Below are positions 26,232 through 35,346 of a stretch of DNA of 64,000 bases, piece by piece. Origin of the DNA: Burkholderia pyrrocinia. GTDB taxonomy: Bacteria > Pseudomonadota > Gammaproteobacteria > Burkholderiales > Burkholderiaceae. The position numbers and the translations under genes were made by a program. Numbering within the stretch: position 1 is the stretch's first letter; each line of letters starts with the position of its first letter. The DNA is taken from NCBI RefSeq assembly GCF_018417535.1, contig NZ_CP070977.1:1426001-1490000 (forward strand), given 5' to 3'. A model generated the notes under the pieces. That model was not told the origin of the DNA. It did no database searches and worked only from the letters and a program-made list of their open reading frames with translations.

Positions 26232-27839
26232 GTGCAGTCTCCGGCGACAAAAGGGACGCTCGCACTGGCGGTTCTTGCAGTCTCATTAATAATGGCCGGA
26301 TGCGCGAGCATGGGCGACAACAAGCCGCAGTCGGCCCGCATCGAAGCGGACGCGCTCGATGCCGGCGCCGCCATCCGCGCGGCCGACCGCGACGCGGGCT
26401 GGCCCGCGGCCGACTGGTGGCGCGCCTACCGCGATCCGCAGCTCGACACGTGGATCGCCGCCGCGCAGGCCGGCAACCCGACGCTCGCGGCCGCCGAGGC
26501 CCGCGTGCGCGAAGCGCAGGCCATGGCGCGCGTCGCCCGCTCGGCCGAACTGCCGCAGATCAACGGCAATCTTTCGCTGATGCGCCAGCACTGGCCCGAC
26601 AACGTGTACTACGGCCCGGGCCCGCTCGCGAACACCGATACCTGGAACAACACCGGCACGCTCGGCCTGTCATATCACCTCGACCTGTGGGGCAAGGACA
26701 AGAACGCGACCGAGCGCGCGCTCGACACCGCGCATGCGACCGCCGCCGACGCGCGTGCGGCGAAGCTCGAGCTCGAAGTCAACGTCGTGCGCGCGTATGT
26801 CGGCATGTCGATGAACTATGCGCTGCTCGACCTCGCGCACGAAACGTTCGAACGCCAGCGCTCGCTCGCCGATCTCGCGCGCAAGCGGCTGCAGGCCGGC
26901 CTCGGCACGCAGCTCGAAGTGAGTCAGGCGGAATCGACGCTGCCCGACTACGAGCGCCAGATCGACAGCTATGAAGAAGCGATCCAGCTCGCGCGCCACC
27001 AGCTCGCCGCGCTGGCCGGCAAGGGCCCGGGTGCCGGCGACGCGATCAAGCGGCCGCAGCTTGCGCTCGACGCGCAGGCCGGCCTGCCGTCGGCGCTGCC
27101 GGCCGACCTGCTCGGCCGCCGCCCGGACGTCGTCGCGGCGCGCTGGACGGTCGACGCGCAGGCGCGCGGCATCGATGTCGCGAAAGCCGCGTTCTACCCG
27201 AACATCGACCTGCTCGCGACGGTCGGCGGCTTCGGCGTGACCGCGCCGTTCACCGACTTCCTGCGCGCGATGAACGGCGGCTGGACGGCCGGCCCCGCGC
27301 TGTCGCTGCCGATCTTCGAAGGCGGCCGGCTGCGCGCGCAGCTCGGCGCGGCGAATGCCGGCTACGACCAGGCGGTCGAGCGCTACAACCAGACGATCGT
27401 CGGCGCGCTCAAGGACATTGCCGACCAGGTCGTGCGAATCCGCTCGCTCGATACGCAGAAGAAGGACGCCGCGCGCTCGGTGGCCGCCAACGACCGCAGC
27501 TACCAGTTGTCGCGCGAAGGCTTCCGCCGCGGGCTGACCGATTACGTGAACGTGCTGATCGCGCAACAGCAGTTGCTGCGCGCGCAGGAGACGGCGGCCC
27601 GCATCGATGCGGAACGCCTTGCCGCGCACGCGCAGTTGATGGCCGCGCTCGGCGGCGGCGTCGAGACGGGCGAGGATGTGCGGGGCGGCCATCCGCGGGG
27701 CGGCCATCCGCCTCGCGACGAATCCGCCGCCGGCACCGCAGCGCCTGCCGCCGCGTCGGGCGCGAAGCCCGCGGCGGCGGTTGCCCCGCCCGCGCAGGTC
27801 GCCGCCGCCGGCGCGTCCGGCGTGCCGGCCGCACGGTAA
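26232..27839 (+). CDS. NodT-family outer membrane efflux lipoprotein
   Basis: The 535-aa product has a lipoprotein signal ending LIMAGCAS, then two outer membrane efflux repeats with TolC-like coiled coils (WWRAYRDPQLDTWIAAAQAG, GLSYHLDLWGKDKNATERAL, SALPADLLGRRPDVVAARW, LSREGFRRGLTDYVNVLIAQ). It forms the outer membrane channel of the tripartite pump. GTG 26232 follows AGGGAG and opens directly with the signal peptide; the earlier ATG at 26151 has no ribosome site. The C-terminal 65 residues are Ala/Pro/Gly-rich and include a duplicated RGGHP unit. Confidence 0.92.
   Translation: MQSPATKGTLALAVLAVSLIMAGCASMGDNKPQSARIEADALDAGAAIRAADRDAGWPAADWWRAYRDPQLDTWIAAAQAGNPTLAAAEARVREAQAMARVARSAELPQINGNLSLMRQHWPDNVYYGPGPLANTDTWNNTGTLGLSYHLDLWGKDKNATERALDTAHATAADARAAKLELEVNVVRAYVGMSMNYALLDLAHETFERQRSLADLARKRLQAGLGTQLEVSQAESTLPDYERQIDSYEEAIQLARHQLAALAGKGPGAGDAIKRPQLALDAQAGLPSALPADLLGRRPDVVAARWTVDAQARGIDVAKAAFYPNIDLLATVGGFGVTAPFTDFLRAMNGGWTAGPALSLPIFEGGRLRAQLGAANAGYDQAVERYNQTIVGALKDIADQVVRIRSLDTQKKDAARSVAANDRSYQLSREGFRRGLTDYVNVLIAQQQLLRAQETAARIDAERLAAHAQLMAALGGGVETGEDVRGGHPRGGHPPRDESAAGTAAPAAASGAKPAAAVAPPAQVAAAGASGVPAAR
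27680..27709 (+). repeat. Two copies of a 15-bp repeat in the NodT gene
   Basis: GCGGGGCGGCCATCC occurs twice in tandem and encodes R-G-G-H-P twice in the low-complexity tail, outside the channel domains. Confidence 0.8.
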
Positions 27840-27854
27840 CGCGGAGCGCCCGCC

Positions 27855-30059
27855 ATGTCAGCCTCCTCCCCCGCTTCCACGCACGCCGGCGGTCCGCTCG
27901 CGGCCTGGTCCGCCGCGTTCGGCGACTGGGCCCGCAGCGACGGCGCCGCGTGGCTTTACCTGTTCAAGGCGCTGCTCGCCGCGTTCATCGCGACCGGCGT
28001 GTCGATGCGGCTCGACCTGCCCGCGCCGAAAACGGCGATGACCACGGTGTTCATCGTGATGCAGCCGCAAAGCGGCGCGGTGCTCGCGAAGAGCTTCTAC
28101 CGCGTCGCCGGCACGATCTTCGGGCTGATCGCGACGCTCACGTTCGTCGGGCTGTTCCCGCAGCAGCCGCAACTGTTCCTGCTGGCGGTCGCGCTGTGGG
28201 TCGCGCTGTGCACGGCCGGTGCCGCGCGCAACCGCAACTTCCGCAGCTACGGCTTCCTGCTGGCCGGCTACACGACCGCGCTGATCGGACTGCCCGCGTC
28301 GCAGCACCCGGACGGTGCATTCATGAGCGCGCTGACGCGCGTTGCCGAAATCATGGTCGGGATCGTGTCGGCCGGCGTGGTCAGCGCGCTCGTGTTTCCG
28401 CAGTACACGGGCGAGCAGATGCGCACGACGGTACGCAAGCGCTTCGGCAGCTTCGTCGACTACGTCGCGTCGGCGCTGTCGGGCCAGCTCGACCGCGCGC
28501 ATATCGAAACCATCCATACGCGCTTCGTCGCCGACGTGGTCGGTTTCGAGGCCGCGCGCAGCATGGCCGTGTTCGAGGATCCGGACACGCGGATGCGCAG
28601 CGGCCGCCTCGCGCGGCTGAACAGCGAGTTCATGAGCGCGTCGAGCCGTTTCCATGCGCTGCACCAGTTGATGAACCGCCTGCATGCGGCCGGCGCGCAG
28701 GCCGCGATCGACGCGATCGAGCCGTACTTCCGCGAGATCGCGCCGCTGCTGCTGACGCCCGCCGGCGAACCCGTGCGCACGTCGACCGACGCGGGGCACG
28801 CGGCCGAGCAACTGCTCGCGTGGCGCGACGCGCTGCCGCGCCGCATCCGTGCGACGCGCGCGGCGCTCGAAACGCAGCCGGACTTTCCGCTGCTCGACTT
28901 CGATACGGCCGCCGAGCTGCTGTACCGCTTCATCACCGACCTGCACGAGTACGCGGCGACCTACGCATCGCTGTCGACCGCGACGCACGAACGCGAACGC
29001 TGGATCGAGCGCTACGAGCCGCGCACCAACATGACGGCGATGGTGATCGCGGCGATTCGCACCGCGACCGTGATCCTCGTGCTCGGCTGGTTCTGGATCG
29101 AGACCGCGTGGCCGAGCGGCGTGACGCTCACGCTGACGGCGGCGGCCACCTGCGCGCTCGCGTCGTCGACGCCGCGCCCGACCGCGATGTCCGCGCAGAT
29201 GGGCATGGGGACGGCACTCGCCGTCTGCACGGGTTTCCTGCTGACGTTCGGCATCTATCCGCACATCGACGGCTTCCCGTTGCTGTGCGTCGCGCTCGCG
29301 CCGCTGCTCGCGATCGGCATCTTCATGACGCTGAAGCCGAAGCTCGCGGGCTACGGGATGGGCTACCTGATCTTCTTCAGCTTCCTCGCCGGCCCGGACA
29401 ACATCACGCACTACGACCCGACCAGCTTCATGAACGACGCGCTCGCGCTCGTGCTGTCGATGCTGGTGTCGGCGATCGCGTTCGCGGTGCTGTTCCCGCC
29501 GACCGCGCCGTGGCTCAAGAAGCGGCTGTTCGCCGACCTGCGCCACCAGGCCGTCGCGGCCTGCCACGCGCGGCTCGCCGGCTTGCGCACGCGCTTCGAG
29601 AGCGGCGCGCGCGACCTGATGTACCAGGCCCACACGCTGTCGGCCGACCAGCCCGACGTGCAGCGCGATGCACTGCGCTGGATGTTCGCGGTGCTCGAAA
29701 CCGGCAACGCGGCGATCGACCTGCGCCACGAGCTGGCGACGCTGCCGCCCGACCCGCGTTATGCGCCGGCGATGCCGTGGCGTCGCGCGATCGAGACGAT
29801 GCGCGCCGCGCTGTCGACGCTGTTCGCGAAACCGAGCGCCGCACGCTTCGATGCGACGCTCGCCGCGACCAATGCCGCGATCGACGCGACCCGGCAGACG
29901 CTCGACGCGTTCGAGCCGACGCGCGACGAGCGCCACCGGCTGCAGCGCATCCTGAGCCATCTGCATTTCGTGCGCACCGCGCTGCTCGATCCGGAATCGC
30001 CGCTCGAGCCGCTCAACCGCAACCGCCCCGTGCGTCCCCAACCAGGAGCCTCGTCATGA
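27855..30059 (+). CDS. FUSC/AaeB-type inner membrane efflux protein
   Basis: The 734-aa product has the fusaric acid resistance protein layout: two blocks of about five to six membrane segments (about residues 30-180 and 390-540) separated by cytoplasmic helical regions. Landmarks are LDLPAPKTAMTTVFIVMQPQ, RNRNFRSYGFLLAGYTTALI, AATCALASSTPRP and MTLKPKLAGYGMGYLIFF. Homologues include AaeB, which exports hydroxylated aromatic acids, and Fus proteins that give fusaric acid resistance in Burkholderia cepacia. It follows the NodT gene by 15 bp and overlaps the next gene. Confidence 0.93.
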   Translation: MSASSPASTHAGGPLAAWSAAFGDWARSDGAAWLYLFKALLAAFIATGVSMRLDLPAPKTAMTTVFIVMQPQSGAVLAKSFYRVAGTIFGLIATLTFVGLFPQQPQLFLLAVALWVALCTAGAARNRNFRSYGFLLAGYTTALIGLPASQHPDGAFMSALTRVAEIMVGIVSAGVVSALVFPQYTGEQMRTTVRKRFGSFVDYVASALSGQLDRAHIETIHTRFVADVVGFEAARSMAVFEDPDTRMRSGRLARLNSEFMSASSRFHALHQLMNRLHAAGAQAAIDAIEPYFREIAPLLLTPAGEPVRTSTDAGHAAEQLLAWRDALPRRIRATRAALETQPDFPLLDFDTAAELLYRFITDLHEYAATYASLSTATHERERWIERYEPRTNMTAMVIAAIRTATVILVLGWFWIETAWPSGVTLTLTAAATCALASSTPRPTAMSAQMGMGTALAVCTGFLLTFGIYPHIDGFPLLCVALAPLLAIGIFMTLKPKLAGYGMGYLIFFSFLAGPDNITHYDPTSFMNDALALVLSMLVSAIAFAVLFPPTAPWLKKRLFADLRHQAVAACHARLAGLRTRFESGARDLMYQAHTLSADQPDVQRDALRWMFAVLETGNAAIDLRHELATLPPDPRYAPAMPWRRAIETMRAALSTLFAKPSAARFDATLAATNAAIDATRQTLDAFEPTRDERHRLQRILSHLHFVRTALLDPESPLEPLNRNRPVRPQPGASS

Positions 30060-30259
30060 TGCCGCGTGAAATCGCCATTCTCGATGCCTACATGCCCACG
30101 GTGGTGCTGATGTTCGTCCTCGGCGCGCTCGCGACCTGGGCCGTCGACCGCCTGCTCGCCTACACGGGCCTCTACCGTCTCGTCTGGCACCCGTCGCTGT
30201 TCCGGGCCTGCCTTCTCGTCTGCATTTGCGGCGGACTGAGTCTTGCCGTTTACCGTTGA
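30056..30259 (+). CDS. DUF1656 small membrane protein (AaeX-like)
   Basis: The 67-aa product begins MMPREIAILDAYMPTVVLMF and has two membrane segments (about 13-33 and 48-65), with LVWHPSLFRACLLVCICGG at the second. DUF1656 proteins, such as AaeX, lie between the FUSC and HlyD genes in these efflux operons and are probably accessory pump subunits. It starts inside the FUSC stop (ATGATG/TGA), so translation is coupled. Confidence 0.92.
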   Translation: MMPREIAILDAYMPTVVLMFVLGALATWAVDRLLAYTGLYRLVWHPSLFRACLLVCICGGLSLAVYR

Positions 30260-30271
30260 TCCCGAACCATC

Positions 30272-31147
30272 ATGATTCTCAGAAAACTCTTCGGCTTCGT
30301 CGCGACCGCCGTCATCCTTCTCGTCGCGATCCTGATCGGGCGCTCGCTGTGGGTGCACTACATGGACGATCCGTGGACGCGCGACGGGCGCGTGCGCGCC
30401 GAGATCGTCAACGTCGCGCCGGACGTGTCGGGCGCGATCGTCGAGCTGCCCGTGCATGACAACCAGCTCGTGAAAAAGGGCGACCTGATCATGCAGATCG
30501 ACCCGTCGCACTACCAGATCGCGGTCGAGCAGGCACAGGCGGCCGTCGCCGCCCGTCGCGCGGAACTGCAGATGCGCCGCGACGACGCGGCCCGCCGCGC
30601 GGATCTCGATGCGCTGGTCGTATCGAAGGAAAACCGCGAGAACGCGGCGCACAGTGCGTCGAGCGCCGATGCGCAGTACCAGCAGGCGATCGCCGCGCTC
30701 GACGCCGCGAAGCTCAATCTCGAACGCACGCGCGTCGTCGCACCGGTCGACGGCTACATCACGAACCTGCAGACGTTCAAGGGCAACTACGCGGTGGCCG
30801 GCCAGGCGAAGCTCGCGATCGTCGACAGCCACTCGTTCTGGGTCTACGGCTACTTCGAGGAAACCAAGCTGCCGCGCGTGAAGATCGGCGCGCCGGCCGA
30901 AATGCGGCTGATGAGCGGCGGCGTGATGAAAGGTCACGTCGAAAGCATCTCGCGCGGCATCTACGATCGCGACAACCCGCAAAGCCGCGACCTCGTCGCG
31001 GACGTGAACCCGACCTTCAACTGGGTGCGCCTCGCGCAGCGCGTGCCGGTGCGCATCCGGATCGACGAAGTGCCGGCCGACGTGGTGCTGTCGGCAGGCA
31101 CGACCTGCACGGTCATCATCGATCCGGACAAGCAGAAGAAGTCGTAA
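30272..31147 (+). CDS. HlyD/EmrA-type membrane fusion protein (AaeA-like)
   Basis: The 291-aa periplasmic adaptor has one N-terminal anchor (about residues 5-28), the split lipoyl domain (VRAEIVNVAPDVSGAIVELP and TRVVAPVDGYITNLQTFKGN), an intervening alpha hairpin (AVEQAQAAVAARRAELQMRR) and a beta-barrel part (GAPAEMRLMSGGVMKGHVES). It links the FUSC pump to the NodT channel and is the last gene of the operon, 12 bp after DUF1656. Confidence 0.93.
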   Translation: MILRKLFGFVATAVILLVAILIGRSLWVHYMDDPWTRDGRVRAEIVNVAPDVSGAIVELPVHDNQLVKKGDLIMQIDPSHYQIAVEQAQAAVAARRAELQMRRDDAARRADLDALVVSKENRENAAHSASSADAQYQQAIAALDAAKLNLERTRVVAPVDGYITNLQTFKGNYAVAGQAKLAIVDSHSFWVYGYFEETKLPRVKIGAPAEMRLMSGGVMKGHVESISRGIYDRDNPQSRDLVADVNPTFNWVRLAQRVPVRIRIDEVPADVVLSAGTTCTVIIDPDKQKKS

Positions 31148-31168
31148 ACGCGGGGCTGACAGGCGCGC

Positions 31169-32842
31169 TCAGGCCGCGATGCGAAAGCGCCCGACCAGCG
31201 ACTTCAACGCCTGCGCCTGTTCATCGAGCGCATTCGCGGCGGCGGCTGCCTGCTCGACGAGCGCCGCGTTCTGCTGCGTGCCGGCATCCATCTGCGTGAC
31301 CGCGCGGCCGATCTCTTCGATCCCGGCGCTCTGCTCGTCCGATGCCGCCGAAATCTCGCCGATGATGTCCGTCACGCGCTTGACTGCGCGCACGACGTCG
31401 CCCATCGTGCGGCCCGCGTCGTGCGCGAGCGCCGCGCCGTTCGCGACGCGCTCGACCGATGCGCCGATCAGCGCGCGGATCTCCTTCGCCGCGGTCGCCG
31501 CGCGCTGAGCGAGCAGGCGCACCTCGCCCGCGACCACCGAGAAGCCGCGCCCCTGTTCGCCGGCGCGCGCGGCCTCGACTGCCGCATTCAACGCGAGAAT
31601 GTTGGTCTGGAACGCGATCCCTTCGATCGTGCCGATGATCTCGCGAATGTTCTTCGCGCTGTCGTCGATCTCGCTCATCGTTGCAACCACGCGCCCGACG
31701 ACTTCACCGCCCGTCTCCGCAACGGCCGACGCATTGGCCGCGAGCGTGCTCGCCTGCCGCGCGTTCTCGGCGTTCTGCCGCACGGTCGACGTGAGCTGCT
31801 CCATGCTGGCCGCCGTGCGTTCGAGCGCGACGGCCTGCTGCTCGGTGCGCCGCGACAGGTCGAGATTGCCGGTCGAGATCTCGCCGGACGCGGCCGCGAT
31901 GGCCTCGGCGCTGACGGCGATCTCGCCGACGGTCGCCGCAAGCCCCGTCTGCATCTCGGCGAGCGCGCGCACCATGCTGTCGCGGTCGTGCCGGCCGAGC
32001 GTGATCGGCCGCGTCAGGTCGCCGCGCGCGATGTCGGCGGCAATCGCCTTCGCGTGCGCGGGCTCGCCGCCGAGCTGCGACGCGAGGCGCCGCACGACGC
32101 GTTCGGCGATCGCGATCGCGAGCACGATCAGCGCGGCCGTCATGACCGCGATCATCGCAAACGACGACGAGAAAATGGTGGCCGACGCATCGAGCGTCGC
32201 CTTCGATTTCTCGCCGCGCGTCTTCACGAGTACGGCGACGAGCTTTTCGAGCTTGCCGGTTTCGACCAGCAGCGACACGTCCTGCGTGCCGACCTGCCAG
32301 TTCATCTGCGACAGGTCGAGCGGCTGCGCGCGCACGAGCGCGACGAAATCGCGCAGATGCGCGCTCCACGTACCGACGGCCGTCGAGAACGCGCGCAGCC
32401 GCGCCGAATCGTCGGCGTCGGCCGGATCCGCATAACGCTGCAGCGTGCCGAGCGCCTGGCCGATCGACGCGAGCCCCGCGCCGACCTCGGCGCCCAGCTC
32501 GTCGCGCTCCTTCGCGGTGGTCGCAGTCAGCAGCATCTTCTGTGCACGGCTCGCCCGCAGCACCTCGGCGCGGACCTCCTGCGCCGCGCGGCTCGCGACG
32601 TGGCCCTGCTCGTAGACCGATGCGATCGACGCGTTCAGCCGGCTGATCTGCCACAGCGAAAACACGCCGATCGCGAGCGTGCCGGCCAGCAGGATCGCGA
32701 ACGCGGCGCGCAAGGTCGCCTTGACGGTCCACGGCCGGCGCTCGCGACGCGCCGCGCGCAGGCGCCGTGCGGCGCGACCGGCGGCAACGTCGGGTGCGGC
32801 GACCGCCGCACCTGGCTGCGGATGCAATGATGCTGCTTTCAT
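31169..32842 (-). CDS. Methyl-accepting chemotaxis protein
   Basis: The 557-aa chemoreceptor has two membrane segments (about 45-65 and 230-255) bounding a periplasmic four-helix Tar-like sensor domain ([20 protein letters not shown] start). HAMP follows ([20 protein letters not shown]), then the highly conserved signalling tip ([40 protein letters not shown]) and paired methylation helices. No C-terminal NWETF-type pentapeptide is seen. ATG 32842 starts a 40-residue cytoplasmic Ala/Arg-rich head. The ligand is unknown; the adjacent efflux operon converges on it but is functionally separate as far as can be seen. Confidence 0.93.
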   Translation of the reverse strand: MKAASLHPQPGAAVAAPDVAAGRAARRLRAARRERRPWTVKATLRAAFAILLAGTLAIGVFSLWQISRLNASIASVYEQGHVASRAAQEVRAEVLRASRAQKMLLTATTAKERDELGAEVGAGLASIGQALGTLQRYADPADADDSARLRAFSTAVGTWSAHLRDFVALVRAQPLDLSQMNWQVGTQDVSLLVETGKLEKLVAVLVKTRGEKSKATLDASATIFSSSFAMIAVMTAALIVLAIAIAERVVRRLASQLGGEPAHAKAIAADIARGDLTRPITLGRHDRDSMVRALAEMQTGLAATVGEIAVSAEAIAAASGEISTGNLDLSRRTEQQAVALERTAASMEQLTSTVRQNAENARQASTLAANASAVAETGGEVVGRVVATMSEIDDSAKNIREIIGTIEGIAFQTNILALNAAVEAARAGEQGRGFSVVAGEVRLLAQRAATAAKEIRALIGASVERVANGAALAHDAGRTMGDVVRAVKRVTDIIGEISAASDEQSAGIEEIGRAVTQMDAGTQQNAALVEQAAAAANALDEQAQALKSLVGRFRIAA

Positions 32843-33246
32843 CGATATATCCCCGTATGGATCACGCTGCCGGAAAGGTCGGTCCCGGCGTTCCCGCGAT
32901 GGCAGGCCATGCCGCGCGTCCTGCGCCCGCACGGCGGGTAGCCGGTGCCGGGCGCGGCGCACCTGTTGTCATTGGGTCGTTCTACGGCCGCCACCGCCGT
33001 TTCTTGAGTCCGGTAAAACACGCACCGGGCCCCGGCGCGGCCCCGCTGGCAGGCGGACGCGCCGCCAGCGTTATACCCGGTCAAAAAAACGGGCAACGGC
33101 CGAACTGTCGGACGAATGTCTGATTCGCGATAAAACTTGGCCTGACATTCTTGATACGCCACATTACACTTCTTTGACGCATCAACGATTCAAAACGCGC
33201 CGATCCCCATCAGAGCGCGCCCGCCACCTCAACTCGTTCAGCTCAC
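32843..33246. other. 404-bp divergent intergenic region
   Basis: It separates the chemoreceptor gene from the Fsr-like exporter gene. No convincing reading frame is present. A hairpin at 33046-33070 (GCTGGC, bulged A, GGCG, tetraloop GACG, CGCC, GCCAGC) would lie in the chemoreceptor leader. The 3' half is AT-richer and probably holds the exporter promoter, but no clear -35/-10 pair stands out. Confidence 0.5.
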
Positions 33247-34485
33247 ATGGAAACCAGCCTCGACACCGGAGCCGTCGGCGCAGCCGCCGCCCAGCCGTCC
33301 GCGCCACCCGCGTCCCGCACCGTCTATCCGGTGCTCGGCGCGATCAGCTTTTCGCACATGCTCAACGACATGATCCAGTCGCTGATCCTCGCGATCTATC
33401 CGATGCTCAAGAGCCAGTTCGCGCTGTCGTTCGCGCAGATCGGCCTGATCACGCTCACCTACCAGATCACCGCGTCGCTGCTGCAGCCGCTCGTCGGCCT
33501 CTATACCGACAAGCGTCCGAAGCCGTATTCGCTGCCGGTCGGCATGGGCTTCACGCTCGCGGGGCTGCTGCTGATGTCGGTCGCGCCGAGCTTCCCGATG
33601 CTGCTGGTGGCCGCGGCGCTCGTCGGCTGCGGTTCGTCGGTGTTCCATCCTGAATCGTCGCGCGTCGCGCGGATGGCGTCGGGCGGCCAGCACGGGCTCG
33701 CACAGTCGGTGTTCCAGGTCGGCGGCAACGCGGGTTCCGCGCTCGGGCCGCTGCTCGCCGCGCTCGTGATCATTCCGCACGGCCAGCACAGCATCGCGTG
33801 GTTCTCCGCGGCCGCGCTCGTCGCGATGGTCGTGCTCACGCAGATCGGCCACTGGTACAAGAAGCATCCGTCGATGAAGAAGAAGGTCGTGGCGGCCGGC
33901 CACCCGACGCTGTCGCGCGGCCGCGTGATCGGCGCGATCGGCGTGCTGGTGCTGCTCGTGTTCTCGAAGTATTTCTATCTCGCGAGCATCAACAGCTATT
34001 TCACGTTCTACCTGATCGACAAGTTCCACCTGTCGGTGCAGGCCGCGCAGATCCACCTGTTCGTGTTCCTCGCGGCCGTGGCGGCCGGCACGCTGATCGG
34101 CGGGCCCGTCGGCGACCGGATCGGCCGCAAGTACGTGATCTGGGTGTCGATCCTCGGCGTCGCGCCGTTCACGCTGCTGCTGCCGTATGCGAACCTGTTC
34201 TGGACGAGCGTGCTGACCGTGATCATCGGCATCGTGCTGGCGTCGGCGTTCGCCGCGATCCTCGTCTATGCGACGGAGTTGATGCCCGGCAAGGTCGGGA
34301 TGGTCGCGGGCCTGTTCTTCGGCTTCGCGTTCGGCCTCGGCGGCGTCGGCGCGGCCGTGCTCGGCCAGCTCGCCGACGCGACGAGCATCACGTTCGTCTA
34401 CAAGGTGTGCTCGTTCCTGCCGCTGATCGGCGTGCTGACGGTGTTCCTGCCGAACCTCGAAAGCAGCCGGCGCAAGCAGGCGTGA
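33247..34485 (+). CDS. Fosmidomycin resistance-type MFS exporter (Fsr-like)
   Basis: The 412-aa product has 12 predicted membrane segments and the Fsr signature regions: SFSHMLNDMIQSLILAIYPM near residue 35, GLYTDKRPKPYSLPVGMGFT in the loop after the second segment, GCGSSVFHPESSRVARMASG near 135 and PVGDRIGRKYVIW in the second half. Escherichia coli Fsr exports fosmidomycin; the natural substrate here may differ. It stands alone, ending against the convergent mtnN. Confidence 0.88.
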   Translation: METSLDTGAVGAAAAQPSAPPASRTVYPVLGAISFSHMLNDMIQSLILAIYPMLKSQFALSFAQIGLITLTYQITASLLQPLVGLYTDKRPKPYSLPVGMGFTLAGLLLMSVAPSFPMLLVAAALVGCGSSVFHPESSRVARMASGGQHGLAQSVFQVGGNAGSALGPLLAALVIIPHGQHSIAWFSAAALVAMVVLTQIGHWYKKHPSMKKKVVAAGHPTLSRGRVIGAIGVLVLLVFSKYFYLASINSYFTFYLIDKFHLSVQAAQIHLFVFLAAVAAGTLIGGPVGDRIGRKYVIWVSILGVAPFTLLLPYANLFWTSVLTVIIGIVLASAFAAILVYATELMPGKVGMVAGLFFGFAFGLGGVGAAVLGQLADATSITFVYKVCSFLPLIGVLTVFLPNLESSRRKQA

Positions 34486-34536
34486 CGAGCCGGCCGCGGC
34501 GTGCGCGCGGCGGCCGGTCGAACGGCTTGGGAGACA

Positions 34537-34563
34537 ACGACGGCGGCTTCAGGCCGCCGTCGT
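34537..34563. terminator. Hairpin whose loop holds the mtnN stop codon
   Basis: ACGACGGCGGC and its complement form a perfect 11-bp stem around TTCAG; the TCA in the loop (34549-34551) is the mtnN stop. It lies 51 bp beyond the convergent exporter gene. No T-run follows on either strand. Confidence 0.55.
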
Positions 34564-35346
34564 CGCATGCAGCGTCAGGAAACGCTTGAGGATGCCGGAC
34601 GAATAGCTGCTCGCGATCGCCGACAGGAAGTGCGAGAACGACTGCGTCGCGTGATCGTCGGCCGTATCGGAGATCGTGCGCACGAGCGCGAACGGCACGT
34701 CGTGCTCCGCGCACACCTGCGCGATCGCGGCGCCTTCCATTTCGACCGCGAGCGCGTCGGGCAGCGCGTCGCGCAGCGCGACGACCTCATGCTCGCTCGA
34801 CACGAACCGGTCGCCGCTGATGATGAGCCCGGCGTGCAGCGTCGCGCCGGCGAGCCCGAAGCGTGCGGCGAACTGCGCGCCCTCTTGCGCGACGAACTGC
34901 GTGCATGCGGCCCTGAGACGGGCCGTCAGTGCCGCGTCGGTCGCGAAACGCGTGATGCCGAGCAGCGGCACCTCGTAGCGCGGAAAGAGCGGCGATGCGT
35001 CGAGATCGTGCTGCAGCAGCGTATCGGCCACGACGACGTCGCCCACCCGCACCGTGCGCGACACGCCGCCCGCGACGCCGGTGAACACGACGCCCGCGAC
35101 GCCGAACACGTGGATCAGCGTGCTGACCGTCGCGGCGGCCGCGACCTTGCCGACCCGTGCGAGCGTGACGACGCAGGCCGCGCCGTGCACGGTGCCGACG
35201 TGGTAATCGCGGCGGCCGAGCGTGACCGTCTTCATCGCGCCGTCGGCGCGCATCGCGGCGATCAGGTCGCCGAGTTCCTCGGGCAGCGCGGCCAGAATGC
35301 CGAGCGGGCGGGTCGAAGGCGTGGCAACCATGTCGATGCCCATCAT
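34549..35346 (-). CDS. mtnN: 5'-methylthioadenosine/S-adenosylhomocysteine nucleosidase
   Basis: The enzyme removes adenine from methylthioadenosine and S-adenosylhomocysteine. Landmarks are LGILAALPEELGDLIAAM with the general-acid Glu, FTGVAGGVSRTVRVGDVVVA, the ribose-binding EMEGAAIAQVCAEHDVPFAL and RTISDTADD with the catalytic Asp. From ATG 35346 it is 265 aa; this start overlaps the uvrD stop (ATGA) and fits translational coupling. A later ATG at 35331 would shorten it by five residues. Confidence 0.93.
   Translation of the reverse strand: MMGIDMVATPSTRPLGILAALPEELGDLIAAMRADGAMKTVTLGRRDYHVGTVHGAACVVTLARVGKVAAAATVSTLIHVFGVAGVVFTGVAGGVSRTVRVGDVVVADTLLQHDLDASPLFPRYEVPLLGITRFATDAALTARLRAACTQFVAQEGAQFAARFGLAGATLHAGLIISGDRFVSSEHEVVALRDALPDALAVEMEGAAIAQVCAEHDVPFALVRTISDTADDHATQSFSHFLSAIASSYSSGILKRFLTLHATTAA

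Noticed and set aside
32843..33246. Possible cyclic-di-GMP riboswitch in the chemoreceptor leader
   Set aside because: The stem at 33046-33070 and the GC-rich stretch nearer the gene lack the conserved GCAAAGC and GAAA-receptor parts expected of that class.
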